Source: Betaproteobacteria bacterium
GTDB lineage: Bacteria > Pseudomonadota > Gammaproteobacteria > Burkholderiales > SG8-39
DNA length: 9,663 nucleotides
Direction of reading: 5' to 3'
Assembly (NCBI GenBank): GCA_007280315.1
Contig: QYQC01000203.1
Location: forward strand, 1 to 9,663
The first letter of the stretch is position 1. Each line of letters opens with the position of its first letter. Position numbers and translations under genes: made by a program. Of the stretch, positions 1-6,359 are shown piece after piece. Under the pieces are notes generated by a model. The model was not told where the DNA came from. It saw nothing but the letters and a program-made list of their open reading frames with translations, and searched no databases.

Positions 1-1239
1 CTGCCGTTTCTCGAGGCCATCCGGCAGATGGGCCTGGAACTGGGCCGGGAAAATATCTGCTACCTGCACCTGACGCTGGTGCCCTACATCGCTTCGGCGG
101 GCGAAATCAAGACCAAGCCGACGCAGCACTCGGTGAAGGAACTGCGCGAGATCGGCATCCAGGCCGACGCGCTGCTTTGCCGCTCCGACCGGCCGATTCC
201 GGATGAGGAGCGCAAGAAGATTGCGCTGTTCACCAACGTGACCGCAAATGCGGTGATCTCCGTCTGGGATGCCGATTCGATTTACAAGATTCCCTACATG
301 CTGCACCAGCAGATGCTGGACGAAATCGTCTGCCACAAGCTGCACCTGCTGGCGCGGCCGGCTGATCTGAAGTCGTGGAAGCGCCTGGTCGAGGCGCTGG
401 AAAACCCGCTGCATCAGATCACCATCGCCATGGTGGGCAAGTACGTCGATCTCACCGATTCCTACAAATCGCTGAACGAAGCGCTGTTGCACGCCGGCAT
501 TCATACGCGCTCCAAAGTCAATATTCAGTACGTCGATTCGGAGTCGATCGAACGCGAAGGCACGGCCTGCCTCGCCGGCGTGGATGCGGTTCTGGTGCCG
601 GGAGGGTTCGGCGCCCGCGGCGTCGAGGGCAAAATCAGGGCGATCAGATACGCGCGCGAAAACAAGGTGCCTTACTTGGGCATTTGCCTGGGGATGCAGC
701 TTGCAGTGATCGAGTTTGCGCGGCACAAGGCCGGATTGGCCGAGGCAAACAGCACGGAATTCGATTCCGACACGCCGCACCCGGTGGTCGCTTTGATTAC
801 CGAATGGCTGGATCGTGAGGGCAAAGTAGAGCGACGCGACGCCAGTTCGGATCTTGGCGGCACCATGCGCCTGGGCGCGCAGCCGGCGGACATCGTGCCC
901 GGCACCCAGGTGCAGCGGATTTATCAAAGTGACGTGGTGAACGAGCGCCATCGCCACCGCTATGAGGTCAACAATTTCTATCTGCCCCGGCTCGAAGCCG
1001 CCGGACTGCGGGTTGCCGCGCGCACCCGGGTCGAGGCGCTGTGCGAACTGATTGAATTGCCGAGCGAAGGCGCGAATGCCCATCCCTGGTTCATCGGCTG
1101 CCAGTTTCACCCGGAATTCAGCTCGGCACCGCGCACCGGGCATCCGCTGTTCAAAGCCTTCGTCGAAGCCGCGCTGGCGTACCACGCGCGAAACGCCGGC
1201 AGCGCGCAGGGCGCCCAGGTTACCGCGGCAGTGGCATGA
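1..1239 (+). CDS. pyrG: CTP synthase (glutamine-hydrolysing), C-terminal ~412 residues; 5' end outside window
   Basis: The enzyme makes CTP from UTP, ATP and glutamine in the cytosol, the last step of pyrimidine nucleotide synthesis. The reading frame is open from base 1 (LPFLEAIRQ is a typical internal CTP synthase segment), so the gene enters from the left. Against the usual length of about 545 residues, some 130-145 N-terminal residues are missing here, including the ATP-binding P-loop. Visible parts are the rest of the synthetase (amidoligase) domain, with GEIKTKPTQHSV and FTNV, and then the class I glutamine amidotransferase domain. The latter has the oxyanion segment VPGGFG, the nucleophile Cys in GICLGMQ (codon 685-687) and the catalytic His-x-Glu in FHPEF (His codon 1108-1110). 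The C-terminus ends in an Ala/Gln-rich tail. The stop codon overlaps the kdsA start (ATGA), so the two are likely translated from one message. Confidence 0.97.
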   Translation: MPFLEAIRQMGLELGRENICYLHLTLVPYIASAGEIKTKPTQHSVKELREIGIQADALLCRSDRPIPDEERKKIALFTNVTANAVISVWDADSIYKIPYMLHQQMLDEIVCHKLHLLARPADLKSWKRLVEALENPLHQITIAMVGKYVDLTDSYKSLNEALLHAGIHTRSKVNIQYVDSESIEREGTACLAGVDAVLVPGGFGARGVEGKIRAIRYARENKVPYLGICLGMQLAVIEFARHKAGLAEANSTEFDSDTPHPVVALITEWLDREGKVERRDASSDLGGTMRLGAQPADIVPGTQVQRIYQSDVVNERHRHRYEVNNFYLPRLEAAGLRVAARTRVEALCELIELPSEGANAHPWFIGCQFHPEFSSAPRTGHPLFKAFVEAALAYHARNAGSAQGAQVTAAVA

Positions 1240-2072
1240 AGCTGTGCGGCTTCGAGGCAGGCCTCGATCAGCCGATGTTCCTGATTGCCGGTCCCTGCGT
1301 CATCGAGTCCAGGCAACTGGCACTGGATACCGCCGGCAGGCTGAAGGAAATCTGCGCCGAACTGGGCCTGCCGTTCATCTTCAAGTCGTCCTACGACAAG
1401 GCCAACCGCAGTTCCGGCACTTCGTTTCGCGGCCCGGGAGCCGATGAGGGCCTGAAAATCCTGGCGGAAGTGAAGCAACAGATCGGCGTGCCGGTGCTCA
1501 CAGACGTGCACGAGATCGGCCAGATTTCAGCGGTTGCGGCAGTGGTGGATGTGTTGCAGACGCCCGCGTTTCTTTGTCGTCAGACCGATTTCATCAATGC
1601 CGTGGCCAGCGCCGGCAAACCGGTCAATATCAAGAAAGGCCAGTTTCTGGCGCCCGCAGACATGAAGAATGTCGTCGCCAAGGCGAGACTGGCCAGCGGC
1701 GCGGACAATATCCTGGTGTGCGAGCGCGGCACCAGTTTCGGATACAACAATCTGATTTCGGATATGCGCTCGCTTGTCATCATGCGCGATACCGGCTGTC
1801 CAGTGGTATTCGACGCCACCCATTCGGTGCAATTGCCCGGCGGACAGGGGACGGTGAGTGGAGGCCAGCGTGAATTCGTGCCGGTGCTGGCGCGTGCGGC
1901 AGTGGCGAGCGGTGTGGCGGGTCTGTTCATGGAAACGCATCCCGATCCGGAGCGCGCATTGTCCGATGGCCCGAACGCCTGGCCGCTGGCGCGGATGAAG
2001 GCGCTGCTGGCGACGCTGAAGGCGCTTGACGGCGTCGCCAAGCAACAGGGATTCGCGGAGCAGGCGCTTTGA
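1236..2072 (+). CDS. kdsA: 2-dehydro-3-deoxyphosphooctonate aldolase (KDO-8-phosphate synthase), metal-dependent type
   Basis: This cytosolic TIM-barrel enzyme condenses phosphoenolpyruvate with arabinose 5-phosphate to KDO-8-phosphate, which feeds the inner core of lipopolysaccharide. The 278-residue length is normal. Family motifs are IAGPCVIES (18-25), the substrate loop KSSYDKANRSS (50-60), TDVHE (89-93), QTDFI and NIKKGQF. In the place where E. coli KdsA has Asn, this protein has Cys21. It also has His196 (DATHS), Glu233 (METHP) and Asp244 (LSDGPN), the set of ligands expected for the divalent-metal-dependent class. The loop LPGGQGTVSGGQR also matches that class rather than the RDPFGAASGGRR form of E. 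coli. The start ATG lies inside the pyrG stop (ATGA) with no strong Shine-Dalgarno, so translational coupling to pyrG is likely. Gram-negative identity of the host follows from this gene. Confidence 0.97.
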   Translation: MKLCGFEAGLDQPMFLIAGPCVIESRQLALDTAGRLKEICAELGLPFIFKSSYDKANRSSGTSFRGPGADEGLKILAEVKQQIGVPVLTDVHEIGQISAVAAVVDVLQTPAFLCRQTDFINAVASAGKPVNIKKGQFLAPADMKNVVAKARLASGADNILVCERGTSFGYNNLISDMRSLVIMRDTGCPVVFDATHSVQLPGGQGTVSGGQREFVPVLARAAVASGVAGLFMETHPDPERALSDGPNAWPLARMKALLATLKALDGVAKQQGFAEQAL

Positions 2073-2100
2073 TGGAATTGGACAGCAGCGGCGGTATAAT
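2068..2100 (+). promoter_or_regulatory. Probable eno promoter (-10 TATAAT at 2095-2100)
   Basis: A perfect sigma70-type -10 box, TATAAT, lies at 2095-2100, 32 bases before the eno start and just after the kdsA stop. The -35 is poor: TTGATG at 2069-2074 has a long 20-base spacer, and TTGGAC at 2078-2083 has only 11 bases. The position between two well-kept genes suggests that eno has its own transcription start besides read-through from pyrG-kdsA. This is inference from the -10 box alone. Confidence 0.45.
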
Positions 2101-2120
2101 TTGAAGCCGGTAGTCGGCGC

Positions 2121-2125
2121 AAGGA
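2121..2125 (+). promoter_or_regulatory. Ribosome binding site of eno
   Basis: AAGGA lies seven bases before the ATG at 2133. It is a good Shine-Dalgarno and fixes the eno start, which agrees with the family N-terminus (VAREILDSRGNPT). Confidence 0.75.
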
Positions 2126-2132
2126 CAAGAAC

Positions 2133-3416
2133 ATGAGCTCGATAGTCGATGTGGTAGCGAGGGAGATACTGGATTCGCGCGGCAACCCGACGGTGGAAGC
2201 CGACGTCCTGCTCGAATCCGGCGTGATGGGCCGCGCCGCAGTGCCCTCGGGGGCTTCCACCGGCACGCGCGAAGCGATCGAACTGCGCGATGGCGACAAG
2301 CAGCGCTATCTGGGCAAAGGCGTGCTGCACGCTGTAGAGCATGTCAATACCGAAATTTCAGAAGCAATCATGGGGCTGGATGCCACCGAGCAGAGTTTCA
2401 TCGACAAGACACTGATCGAACTCGATGGCACCGACAACAAATCGCGGCTCGGTGCGAATGCGCTGCTGGCAGTGTCCATGGCCGTGGCCAAGGCGGCAGC
2501 GGACGAATGCGGGCTGCCCCTGTACCGCTACTTCGGCGGCGCCGGCCGGATGCAAATGCCGGTGCCGATGATGAATATCATCAACGGCGGCGCACACGCC
2601 AACAACAGTCTGGACATGCAGGAATTCATGATCGTGCCGGTCGGCGCGCAGAGTTTTCGCGATGCACTGCGCTGCGGCGCCGAGGTGTTTCAGGCGCTGA
2701 AGAACCTTCTGCAAAAACGAGGCATGCCCACTACGGTGGGCGACGAGGGCGGTTTCGCGCCCAATCTTCCGAGCCACGAAGCGGCGCTGCAGCTTTGCAT
2801 GGAGGCGATCGACATGGCGGGGTACCAGGCCGGCCAGGACGTGCTGCTCGCCCTGGATTGCGCCAGCTCCGAGTTCTACAAGGAAGGGCGCTACCTGCTC
2901 GAGTCCGACGGCCTGCAGCTGTCCTCGGGCCAGTTCACGGATTATCTGGCGGCACTGGCGGACAAGTACCCCATCATCAGCATCGAAGACGGGATGGCCG
3001 AGAACGACTGGGACGGCTGGAAGATTCTCACCGAACGCCTGGGACGGAAAATCCAGCTGGTCGGTGACGACGTTTTTGTAACCAATACCAGCATTCTGCG
3101 CGAGGGTATCGCCGAGGGTGTGGCCAATTCCATTCTGATCAAGGTCAACCAGATCGGCACGCTTACCGAAACCTTTGCGGCGATAGAGATGGCGAAGCGC
3201 GCCGGCTACACTGCAGTTATTTCGCATCGCTCGGGCGAGACCGAAGACACCATCATCGCCGACATCGCAGTGGGCGCAAATACGCTGCAGATCAAGACCG
3301 GGTCGCTCAGCCGCTCGGACCGCGTGGCCAAATACAATCAGTTGCTGCGGATCGAGGAGGATCTGGGCGACACGGCGGGTTACCCCGGCAGGGACGCTTT
3401 CTATCAGCTGCGCTAG
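2133..3416 (+). CDS. eno: Enolase (phosphopyruvate hydratase)
   Basis: Enolase interconverts 2-phosphoglycerate and phosphoenolpyruvate in glycolysis and gluconeogenesis, and in many bacteria also sits in the RNA degradosome. The 427 residues match the usual 425-435. The N-terminal signature EILDSRGNPTVE and the mobile loop PSGASTG (38-44) are present, as are GGAHANN (His155) and Glu164. By comparison with E. coli enolase, the catalytic acid Glu205 (GDEGGFAPN) and catalytic Lys337 (LIKVNQIGT) are in place. So are the Mg2+ ligands Asp242, Glu285 (SIEDG) and Asp312 (VGDD), the SHRSGET segment (364-370) and Lys388 (QIKTGS). Nothing essential is missing. Its product phosphoenolpyruvate is the substrate of the upstream KdsA. 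ftsB follows after 23 bases and probably shares the transcript. Confidence 0.98.
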   Translation: MSSIVDVVAREILDSRGNPTVEADVLLESGVMGRAAVPSGASTGTREAIELRDGDKQRYLGKGVLHAVEHVNTEISEAIMGLDATEQSFIDKTLIELDGTDNKSRLGANALLAVSMAVAKAAADECGLPLYRYFGGAGRMQMPVPMMNIINGGAHANNSLDMQEFMIVPVGAQSFRDALRCGAEVFQALKNLLQKRGMPTTVGDEGGFAPNLPSHEAALQLCMEAIDMAGYQAGQDVLLALDCASSEFYKEGRYLLESDGLQLSSGQFTDYLAALADKYPIISIEDGMAENDWDGWKILTERLGRKIQLVGDDVFVTNTSILREGIAEGVANSILIKVNQIGTLTETFAAIEMAKRAGYTAVISHRSGETEDTIIADIAVGANTLQIKTGSLSRSDRVAKYNQLLRIEEDLGDTAGYPGRDAFYQLR

Positions 3417-3439
3417 GCGGCTAAATCCATAATCAACTG

Positions 3440-3760
3440 ATGCGTACCCTGTCCATCGTCTTCGCTGCGCTGATCGTGCTGCTGCAGTATCCGCTGTGGC
3501 TGGGCAAGGGCGGTTGGTTGCGGGTGTGGGAAATAGACCGCCAGGTCAAGGCGCAAAAGGACGGCAATGCCAGACTACGCGTGCGCAACGACGCGCTCGA
3601 TGCCGAGGTGCGCGATCTGAAGCAGGGCAACGACGCCATCGAGGAGCGCGCCCGCTACGAGTTGGGCATGATCCGGCAGGACGAGATTTTCTTCCAGGTG
3701 TTGGAGAAAGCGCCGGCCATTCAAACTCCCGAGGCGGCGGCCGGGTCGAATCGAAAGTAA
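3440..3760 (+). CDS. ftsB: Cell division protein FtsB (DivIC-like septum protein)
   Basis: FtsB is a small bitopic inner-membrane protein that joins FtsL and FtsQ in the divisome and helps activate septal peptidoglycan synthesis. The 106-residue product has the family layout. A short cytoplasmic start (MRT) is followed by one transmembrane helix (about residues 4-20, SIVFAALIVLLQYPLWL) and the LGKGG turn typical of FtsB. Next comes a periplasmic coiled coil rich in Asp, Glu, Arg and Lys (about 30-75), and then the RARYELGMIRQDEIFFQV segment also seen in E. coli FtsB. The tail (about 90-106) is Ala/Pro-rich and variable. No clear Shine-Dalgarno is visible before the ATG. Position directly after eno is the standard one for this gene in Beta- and Gammaproteobacteria. 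Confidence 0.93.
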   Translation: MRTLSIVFAALIVLLQYPLWLGKGGWLRVWEIDRQVKAQKDGNARLRVRNDALDAEVRDLKQGNDAIEERARYELGMIRQDEIFFQVLEKAPAIQTPEAAAGSNRK

Positions 3761-3796
3761 ACGGAACGTCGTATTCGAACTGAAGCGCTAGAGCTT

Positions 3797-3820
3797 GCGC
3801 GGACGGCGGTCCGTCCGCGC
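3797..3820. repeat. Perfect 10-bp inverted repeat, 4-base loop (hairpin 1)
   Basis: GCGCGGACGG at 3797-3806 and CCGTCCGCGC at 3811-3820 pair fully around the loop CGGT. It lies 36 bases after the ftsB stop. It could slow or stop transcription of pyrG-eno-ftsB, but no T-run follows, so it is not a standard intrinsic terminator. Confidence 0.8.
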
Positions 3821-3826
3821 GGGTCA

Positions 3827-3867
3827 CCGATTGTTTGTGGACGATGAACCCGTCCGCAAACAATCGG
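3827..3867. repeat. 17-bp inverted repeat, 7-base loop (hairpin 2)
   Basis: The arm 3827-3843 (starting CCGATTGTTTG) pairs with 3851-3867 (ending CAAACAATCGG) around a 7-base loop. One position is T opposite G, a G-U wobble in a + strand RNA but an A-C mismatch in a - strand RNA. It starts six bases after hairpin 1. The 7-mer CGTCCGC (3851-3857) also occurs in hairpin 1's right arm, so the two could exchange pairing partners. Confidence 0.85.
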
Positions 3868-3907
3868 CGATCTTGGATAAAATCAAACCCATGCCGCTTT
3901 TTTCCAT

Positions 3908-3958
3908 AACCGTCATTTAGGTACGGATGTGCTTTTCATCCGTGCCTAAATGACGGTT
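3908..3958. repeat. 22-bp inverted repeat, 7-base loop (hairpin 3), REP/MITE-like
   Basis: The arm 3908-3929 (starting AACCGTCATTTAGG) pairs with 3937-3958 (ending CCTAAATGACGGTT) around the loop TGCTTTT. Again there is one T opposite G, pairing only in + strand RNA. The outer CCGTCATT/AATGACGG is the kind of end seen in dispersed palindromic repeats of Proteobacteria (from memory). No T-run follows on the + strand. A run of six T (3898-3903) lies to its left but is not next to a GC stem. Confidence 0.85.
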
Positions 3959-3976
3959 TGCGCGCGGAGCGCGCAA
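3958..3976. repeat. 8-bp inverted repeat, 3-base loop (hairpin 4), flanked by direct repeat AATGACGG
   Basis: TTGCGCGC (3958-3965) and GCGCGCAA (3969-3976) pair around GGA, directly abutting hairpin 3. AATGACGG occurs at 3949-3956 and again at 3975-3982, so the two copies bracket this hairpin. The inner bases are simple alternating GC, so the pairing alone could be chance. The flanking direct repeat makes it more interesting. Confidence 0.6.
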
Positions 3977-4020
3977 TGACGGCGACTCGCCTATACAGGA
4001 ATTGCGAAAAATCTACGAAC

Positions 4021-4026
4021 GAGGTG
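4021..4026 (+). promoter_or_regulatory. Ribosome binding site of the SAF-domain oxidoreductase
   Basis: GAGGTG, four bases before the ATG at 4031, is a good Shine-Dalgarno and supports this start. Confidence 0.65.
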
Positions 4027-4030
4027 AACA

Positions 4031-5392
4031 ATGAATCTCTTCAGCAAACTTCAGCAGCGCCAGGCCGACGGCAATCCCTTGCGCGTCGGCTTGATCGGCG
4101 CCGGTAAATTCGCCGCGATGTACCTGGCGCAGGTGCCGAAGACCCCGGGCGTGCATCTGGCCGGCATCGCAGATCTCGCGCCCGCCGGGGCGAGGGCGAA
4201 TCTGGCGCGCGTTGGCTGGAAACCCGAGCAGTTCGGAGCGGCGTCGCTGGACGCGGCACTCGCCAATGGCAATACACATCTGGGCGACGACTGGGAGGCG
4301 CTGGTGTCGCATCCGAAGATCGACATCGTGGTTGAATGCACTGGCAATCCACCGGCCGCAGTGGAGCATTGCCTGGCGGCGTTTGCGCATGGCAAGCACG
4401 TGGTCAACGTGACCGTGGAGGCCGATGCGTTCTGCGGCCCGCTGCTGGCGCGCAAGGCACGGGAAGCCGGCGTGGTCTACAGCCTTGCCTATGGCGACCA
4501 GCCGGCGTTGATCTGCGAGCTCGTTGACTGGGCGCGCGCCGCGGGCTTTCCGGTGGTCGCCGCCGGGCGCGGGCACAAGTGGCTGCCGCATTTTTCCGAA
4601 TCCACGCCCGATACCGTCTGGGATAATTGGGGGCTCACGCCGGAGCAAGCAACGATAGGTGGCCTCAACCCGAAAATGTTCAATTCCTTTCTCGACGGTT
4701 CCAAGCCCTCGATCGAGAGTACGGCGGTGTGCAATGCAACCGGTTTGGTGGCGCCTCCCGACGGTCTTACGTTCCCACCCGCCTCGGTGGAGGACATTCC
4801 CTTTGTCTGCCGGCCCATCGCCGAGGGCGGCGTGCTGCATCAGAAGGGCCAGGTGGAGGTGATTTCCTCACTGGAGAAAGACGGGCGCGTCATTCCCTAC
4901 GATATTCGCATGGGCGTGTTTGTGGTTTTCGAGGGTGATACCGAGTACATCCGCAATTGTTTCAGGGAGTATATGGTGCGCACCGATCCCAGCGGCCGCT
5001 ATGCCTGCCTGTACAAGCGCTGGCATCTGATCGGGCTGGAACTGGGTATTTCGGTCGCCGCCGTCGGACTGCGCGGCGAGGCGACCGGTGCCGCCACGTG
5101 CTTTAACGCCGATGTGGTTGCGACCGCCAAGCGCGACCTCAAGCCGGGCGAAATACTTGACGGGGAGGGCGGCTACACCGTCTGGGGAAAACTGTTTCAG
5201 GCGGCTAAATCGCTCGCCTATGGCGGTCTGCCGCTCGGTCTTGCACACCAGGTAAAGCTCACGCGTGCGGTGAAAAAAGGTCAATCACTCAGTTGGGCCG
5301 ATGTGGCGATGGACGAGCGGCTTCCTGCGTACAAAGCGCGGCGTGAAATGGAATCGATGTTTGCTGGCCAGGCGAAGCGCGTCGCCGCCTGA
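4031..5392 (+). CDS. NAD(P)-binding oxidoreductase with C-terminal SAF domain ('predicted homoserine dehydrogenase' type); substrate unknown
   Basis: The 453-residue product has an N-terminal Rossmann fold: a strand and glycine loop at LRVGLIGAGKFA (17-28), an acidic end of strand 2 at IAD (46-48), and DIVVECTGNP (98-107), as in homoserine dehydrogenase and Gfo/Idh/MocA enzymes. A middle region (about 130-340) has YGDQPAL, GRGHKWLPHF and RWHLIGLELG. The C-terminal part (about 360-430) reads like an SAF domain (TAKRDLKPGEILDGEGGYTVWG, then KKGQSLSWADV), a fold shared with antifreeze protein III and altronate dehydratase and often sugar-acid related. From memory this architecture matches COG4091. 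The family is often called homoserine dehydrogenase, but the usual catalytic domain of that enzyme is not evident, so I infer only an NAD(P)-linked reaction on a small polar, perhaps sugar-acid, substrate. It stands alone on its strand and converges on the minus-strand operon with an 8-base gap between stops. Confidence 0.82.
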   Translation: MNLFSKLQQRQADGNPLRVGLIGAGKFAAMYLAQVPKTPGVHLAGIADLAPAGARANLARVGWKPEQFGAASLDAALANGNTHLGDDWEALVSHPKIDIVVECTGNPPAAVEHCLAAFAHGKHVVNVTVEADAFCGPLLARKAREAGVVYSLAYGDQPALICELVDWARAAGFPVVAAGRGHKWLPHFSESTPDTVWDNWGLTPEQATIGGLNPKMFNSFLDGSKPSIESTAVCNATGLVAPPDGLTFPPASVEDIPFVCRPIAEGGVLHQKGQVEVISSLEKDGRVIPYDIRMGVFVVFEGDTEYIRNCFREYMVRTDPSGRYACLYKRWHLIGLELGISVAAVGLRGEATGAATCFNADVVATAKRDLKPGEILDGEGGYTVWGKLFQAAKSLAYGGLPLGLAHQVKLTRAVKKGQSLSWADVAMDERLPAYKARREMESMFAGQAKRVAA

Positions 5393-5400
5393 GCGCTGGC

Positions 5401-5739
5401 CTATTCGCCTGGCGTCTGGCGCCTGCTGCTGGATGCCAGCGCCTCGGCGCGCAACTGATCGAATCGGGCTTCGATCTCCGCGGCAACAGCCTTGGCTACC
5501 TCCATCGGTGACCCCGCCCGCTTCTCGGGAGCAGTTTTCTTCCATTGATCCAGGTAGGCGTCCGATCCCGCCAGACCCTGTTTCATTGCGAGCAGATCAA
5601 TCAATTCCTGAAAACGACTGCTGAGCGGCTGCTTGTGCAATTTGCCCTCCGCTCTGGCCTCGACTACCGCAGGAATGTTTTGCCAGCACATCAGCTGGTA
5701 GCTTGTCATGTTCAAACCTGCGTCATTGATGGACCTCAT
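5401..5739 (-). CDS. Small protein of the family labelled 'virulence factor'; function unknown
   Basis: The product has 112 residues if started at 5739, or 102 if started at the internal ATG at 5709. The first start overlaps the stop of the DUF47 gene (ATGA) and suits translational coupling. The second fits the family better, since the conserved part begins at TSYQLMCWQNIPAVVEA (12-28). Recognisable family blocks are the W-x-(D/N)-I-P motif near the N-terminus, SRFQELIDLLAMKQGL (41-56) and GSDAYLDQWKK (58-68). A charged helix (80-105) and a polar tail follow. No signal peptide, membrane helix or Cys cluster is present, so it is probably cytosolic. I believe this is Pfam 'Virulence_fact' (PF13769), whose name has little functional support. 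As last gene of a unit with a corrinoid activator and methyltransferase, a role in one-carbon or corrinoid metabolism is a fair guess. Confidence 0.72.
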   Translation of the reverse strand: MRSINDAGLNMTSYQLMCWQNIPAVVEARAEGKLHKQPLSSRFQELIDLLAMKQGLAGSDAYLDQWKKTAPEKRAGSPMEVAKAVAAEIEARFDQLRAEALASSSRRQTPGE

Positions 5740-6347
5740 GAACCACGTTTGACCACGATGCTGTGGATGGTGTTGGCGGCTTCGTCGCCGCGGTCCGCGG
5801 CATTGCTCAGGTGACGATAGATCTCGCGCATCTTGAGCATGTGAACGGTGTCGGTCCCCCGAAACAACTCTCCCAGCGCTTCGCGATAGGCCCGTTCCAT
5901 TGTGTTCTCGGCCTTCTTTGCCTTTACCGCATATTCGTTCGCCAACCGTGGATAGTGGTCCAGTGTCTTGATCGCCTGATGCAGTTCGCGCGCCTGTTCG
6001 TGCAGTATTTCCACCAGCCGCTTGACATGCTCGTCGGCGCGCTTGAGTTGATAGACTTCGAACTCGTAGACCGTGGTGTTGGCGTAATCCAGAACGTCGT
6101 CGATGGCGCGTGAAAGCGCGAACAGATCCTCACGGTCTACCGGCGTCACGAATGTCTGATTGATTTCCTCGATCAGAACCCGGCGAATTTCGTCGGCCTC
6201 GGTCTCGATTTCTTTCACTTTTTGACCATGTGCCGGATCGAGCGTTTCAAGGAACCTGGACAGGGCTTCGATTCCCTCCAGGGTTTTGGACGCTTGATCC
6301 AGAAGCAGCTTGAAAAAATCAGTCTCCTTGCCGCCGAAAAATACCAT
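5736..6347 (-). CDS. DUF47/PhoU-like accessory protein of the PiT phosphate transporter
   Basis: This 203-residue all-helical cytosolic protein belongs to the DUF47 family (PhoU-like fold). Such proteins are commonly encoded beside PiT permeases and are thought to tune phosphate uptake. Visible family segments are the N-terminal FFGGKETDFFKLL (3-15), KEIETEADEIRRVL (45-58), TPVDREDLFALSRAIDDVLDYAN (68-90) and the C-terminal EIYRHLSNAADRGDEAANTI (175-194). The regularly spaced Asp/Glu residues are the likely metal- or phosphate-binding positions of PhoU folds. The start is supported by GGAG eight bases upstream of the ATG. It follows the permease gene after only 12 bases and overlaps the next gene by ATGA, so all three are on one message. 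No Pho box was recognised nearby. Confidence 0.9.
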   Translation of the reverse strand: MVFFGGKETDFFKLLLDQASKTLEGIEALSRFLETLDPAHGQKVKEIETEADEIRRVLIEEINQTFVTPVDREDLFALSRAIDDVLDYANTTVYEFEVYQLKRADEHVKRLVEILHEQARELHQAIKTLDHYPRLANEYAVKAKKAENTMERAYREALGELFRGTDTVHMLKMREIYRHLSNAADRGDEAANTIHSIVVKRGS

Positions 6348-6359
6348 GTCGTTCTCCGT

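Larger units (their letters stand above)
3761..4030. other. Intergenic region with four consecutive hairpins; no gene seen
   Basis: This gap between ftsB and the SAF-domain oxidoreductase holds the four inverted repeats listed separately. I found no convincing coding sequence. GATAAAAT at 3876-3883 resembles a -10 box but lacks a good -35, and TATACA at 3992-3997 is a second weak candidate. The promoter of the downstream gene must lie here or be read-through, but I cannot place it with confidence. Confidence 0.6.

Noticed and set aside
2358..3227. 289-codon open frame antisense to eno
   Set aside because: Enolase is unmistakable on the other strand, and the antisense product has no family motifs.
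3876..3883. GATAAAAT as a -10 box for the oxidoreductase gene
   Set aside because: No acceptable -35 is present, it lies about 150 bases before the gene, and two hairpins come between.
3898..3903. Run of six T as a possible terminator of the ftsB transcript
   Set aside because: The preceding bases do not form a GC-rich stem. The nearest hairpin ends 30 bases earlier.
4013..4840. 275-codon open frame antisense to the SAF oxidoreductase
   Set aside because: The + strand frame has a Shine-Dalgarno and a clear Rossmann fold. The antisense product is low in recognisable structure.
5393..5442. 8-bp inverted repeat GCGCTGGC/GCCAGCGC between the convergent stop codons, a possible bidirectional terminator
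   Set aside because: The loop is 34 bases, no T-run follows on either strand, and one arm lies in the coding end of the small protein. Chance is a sufficient explanation.
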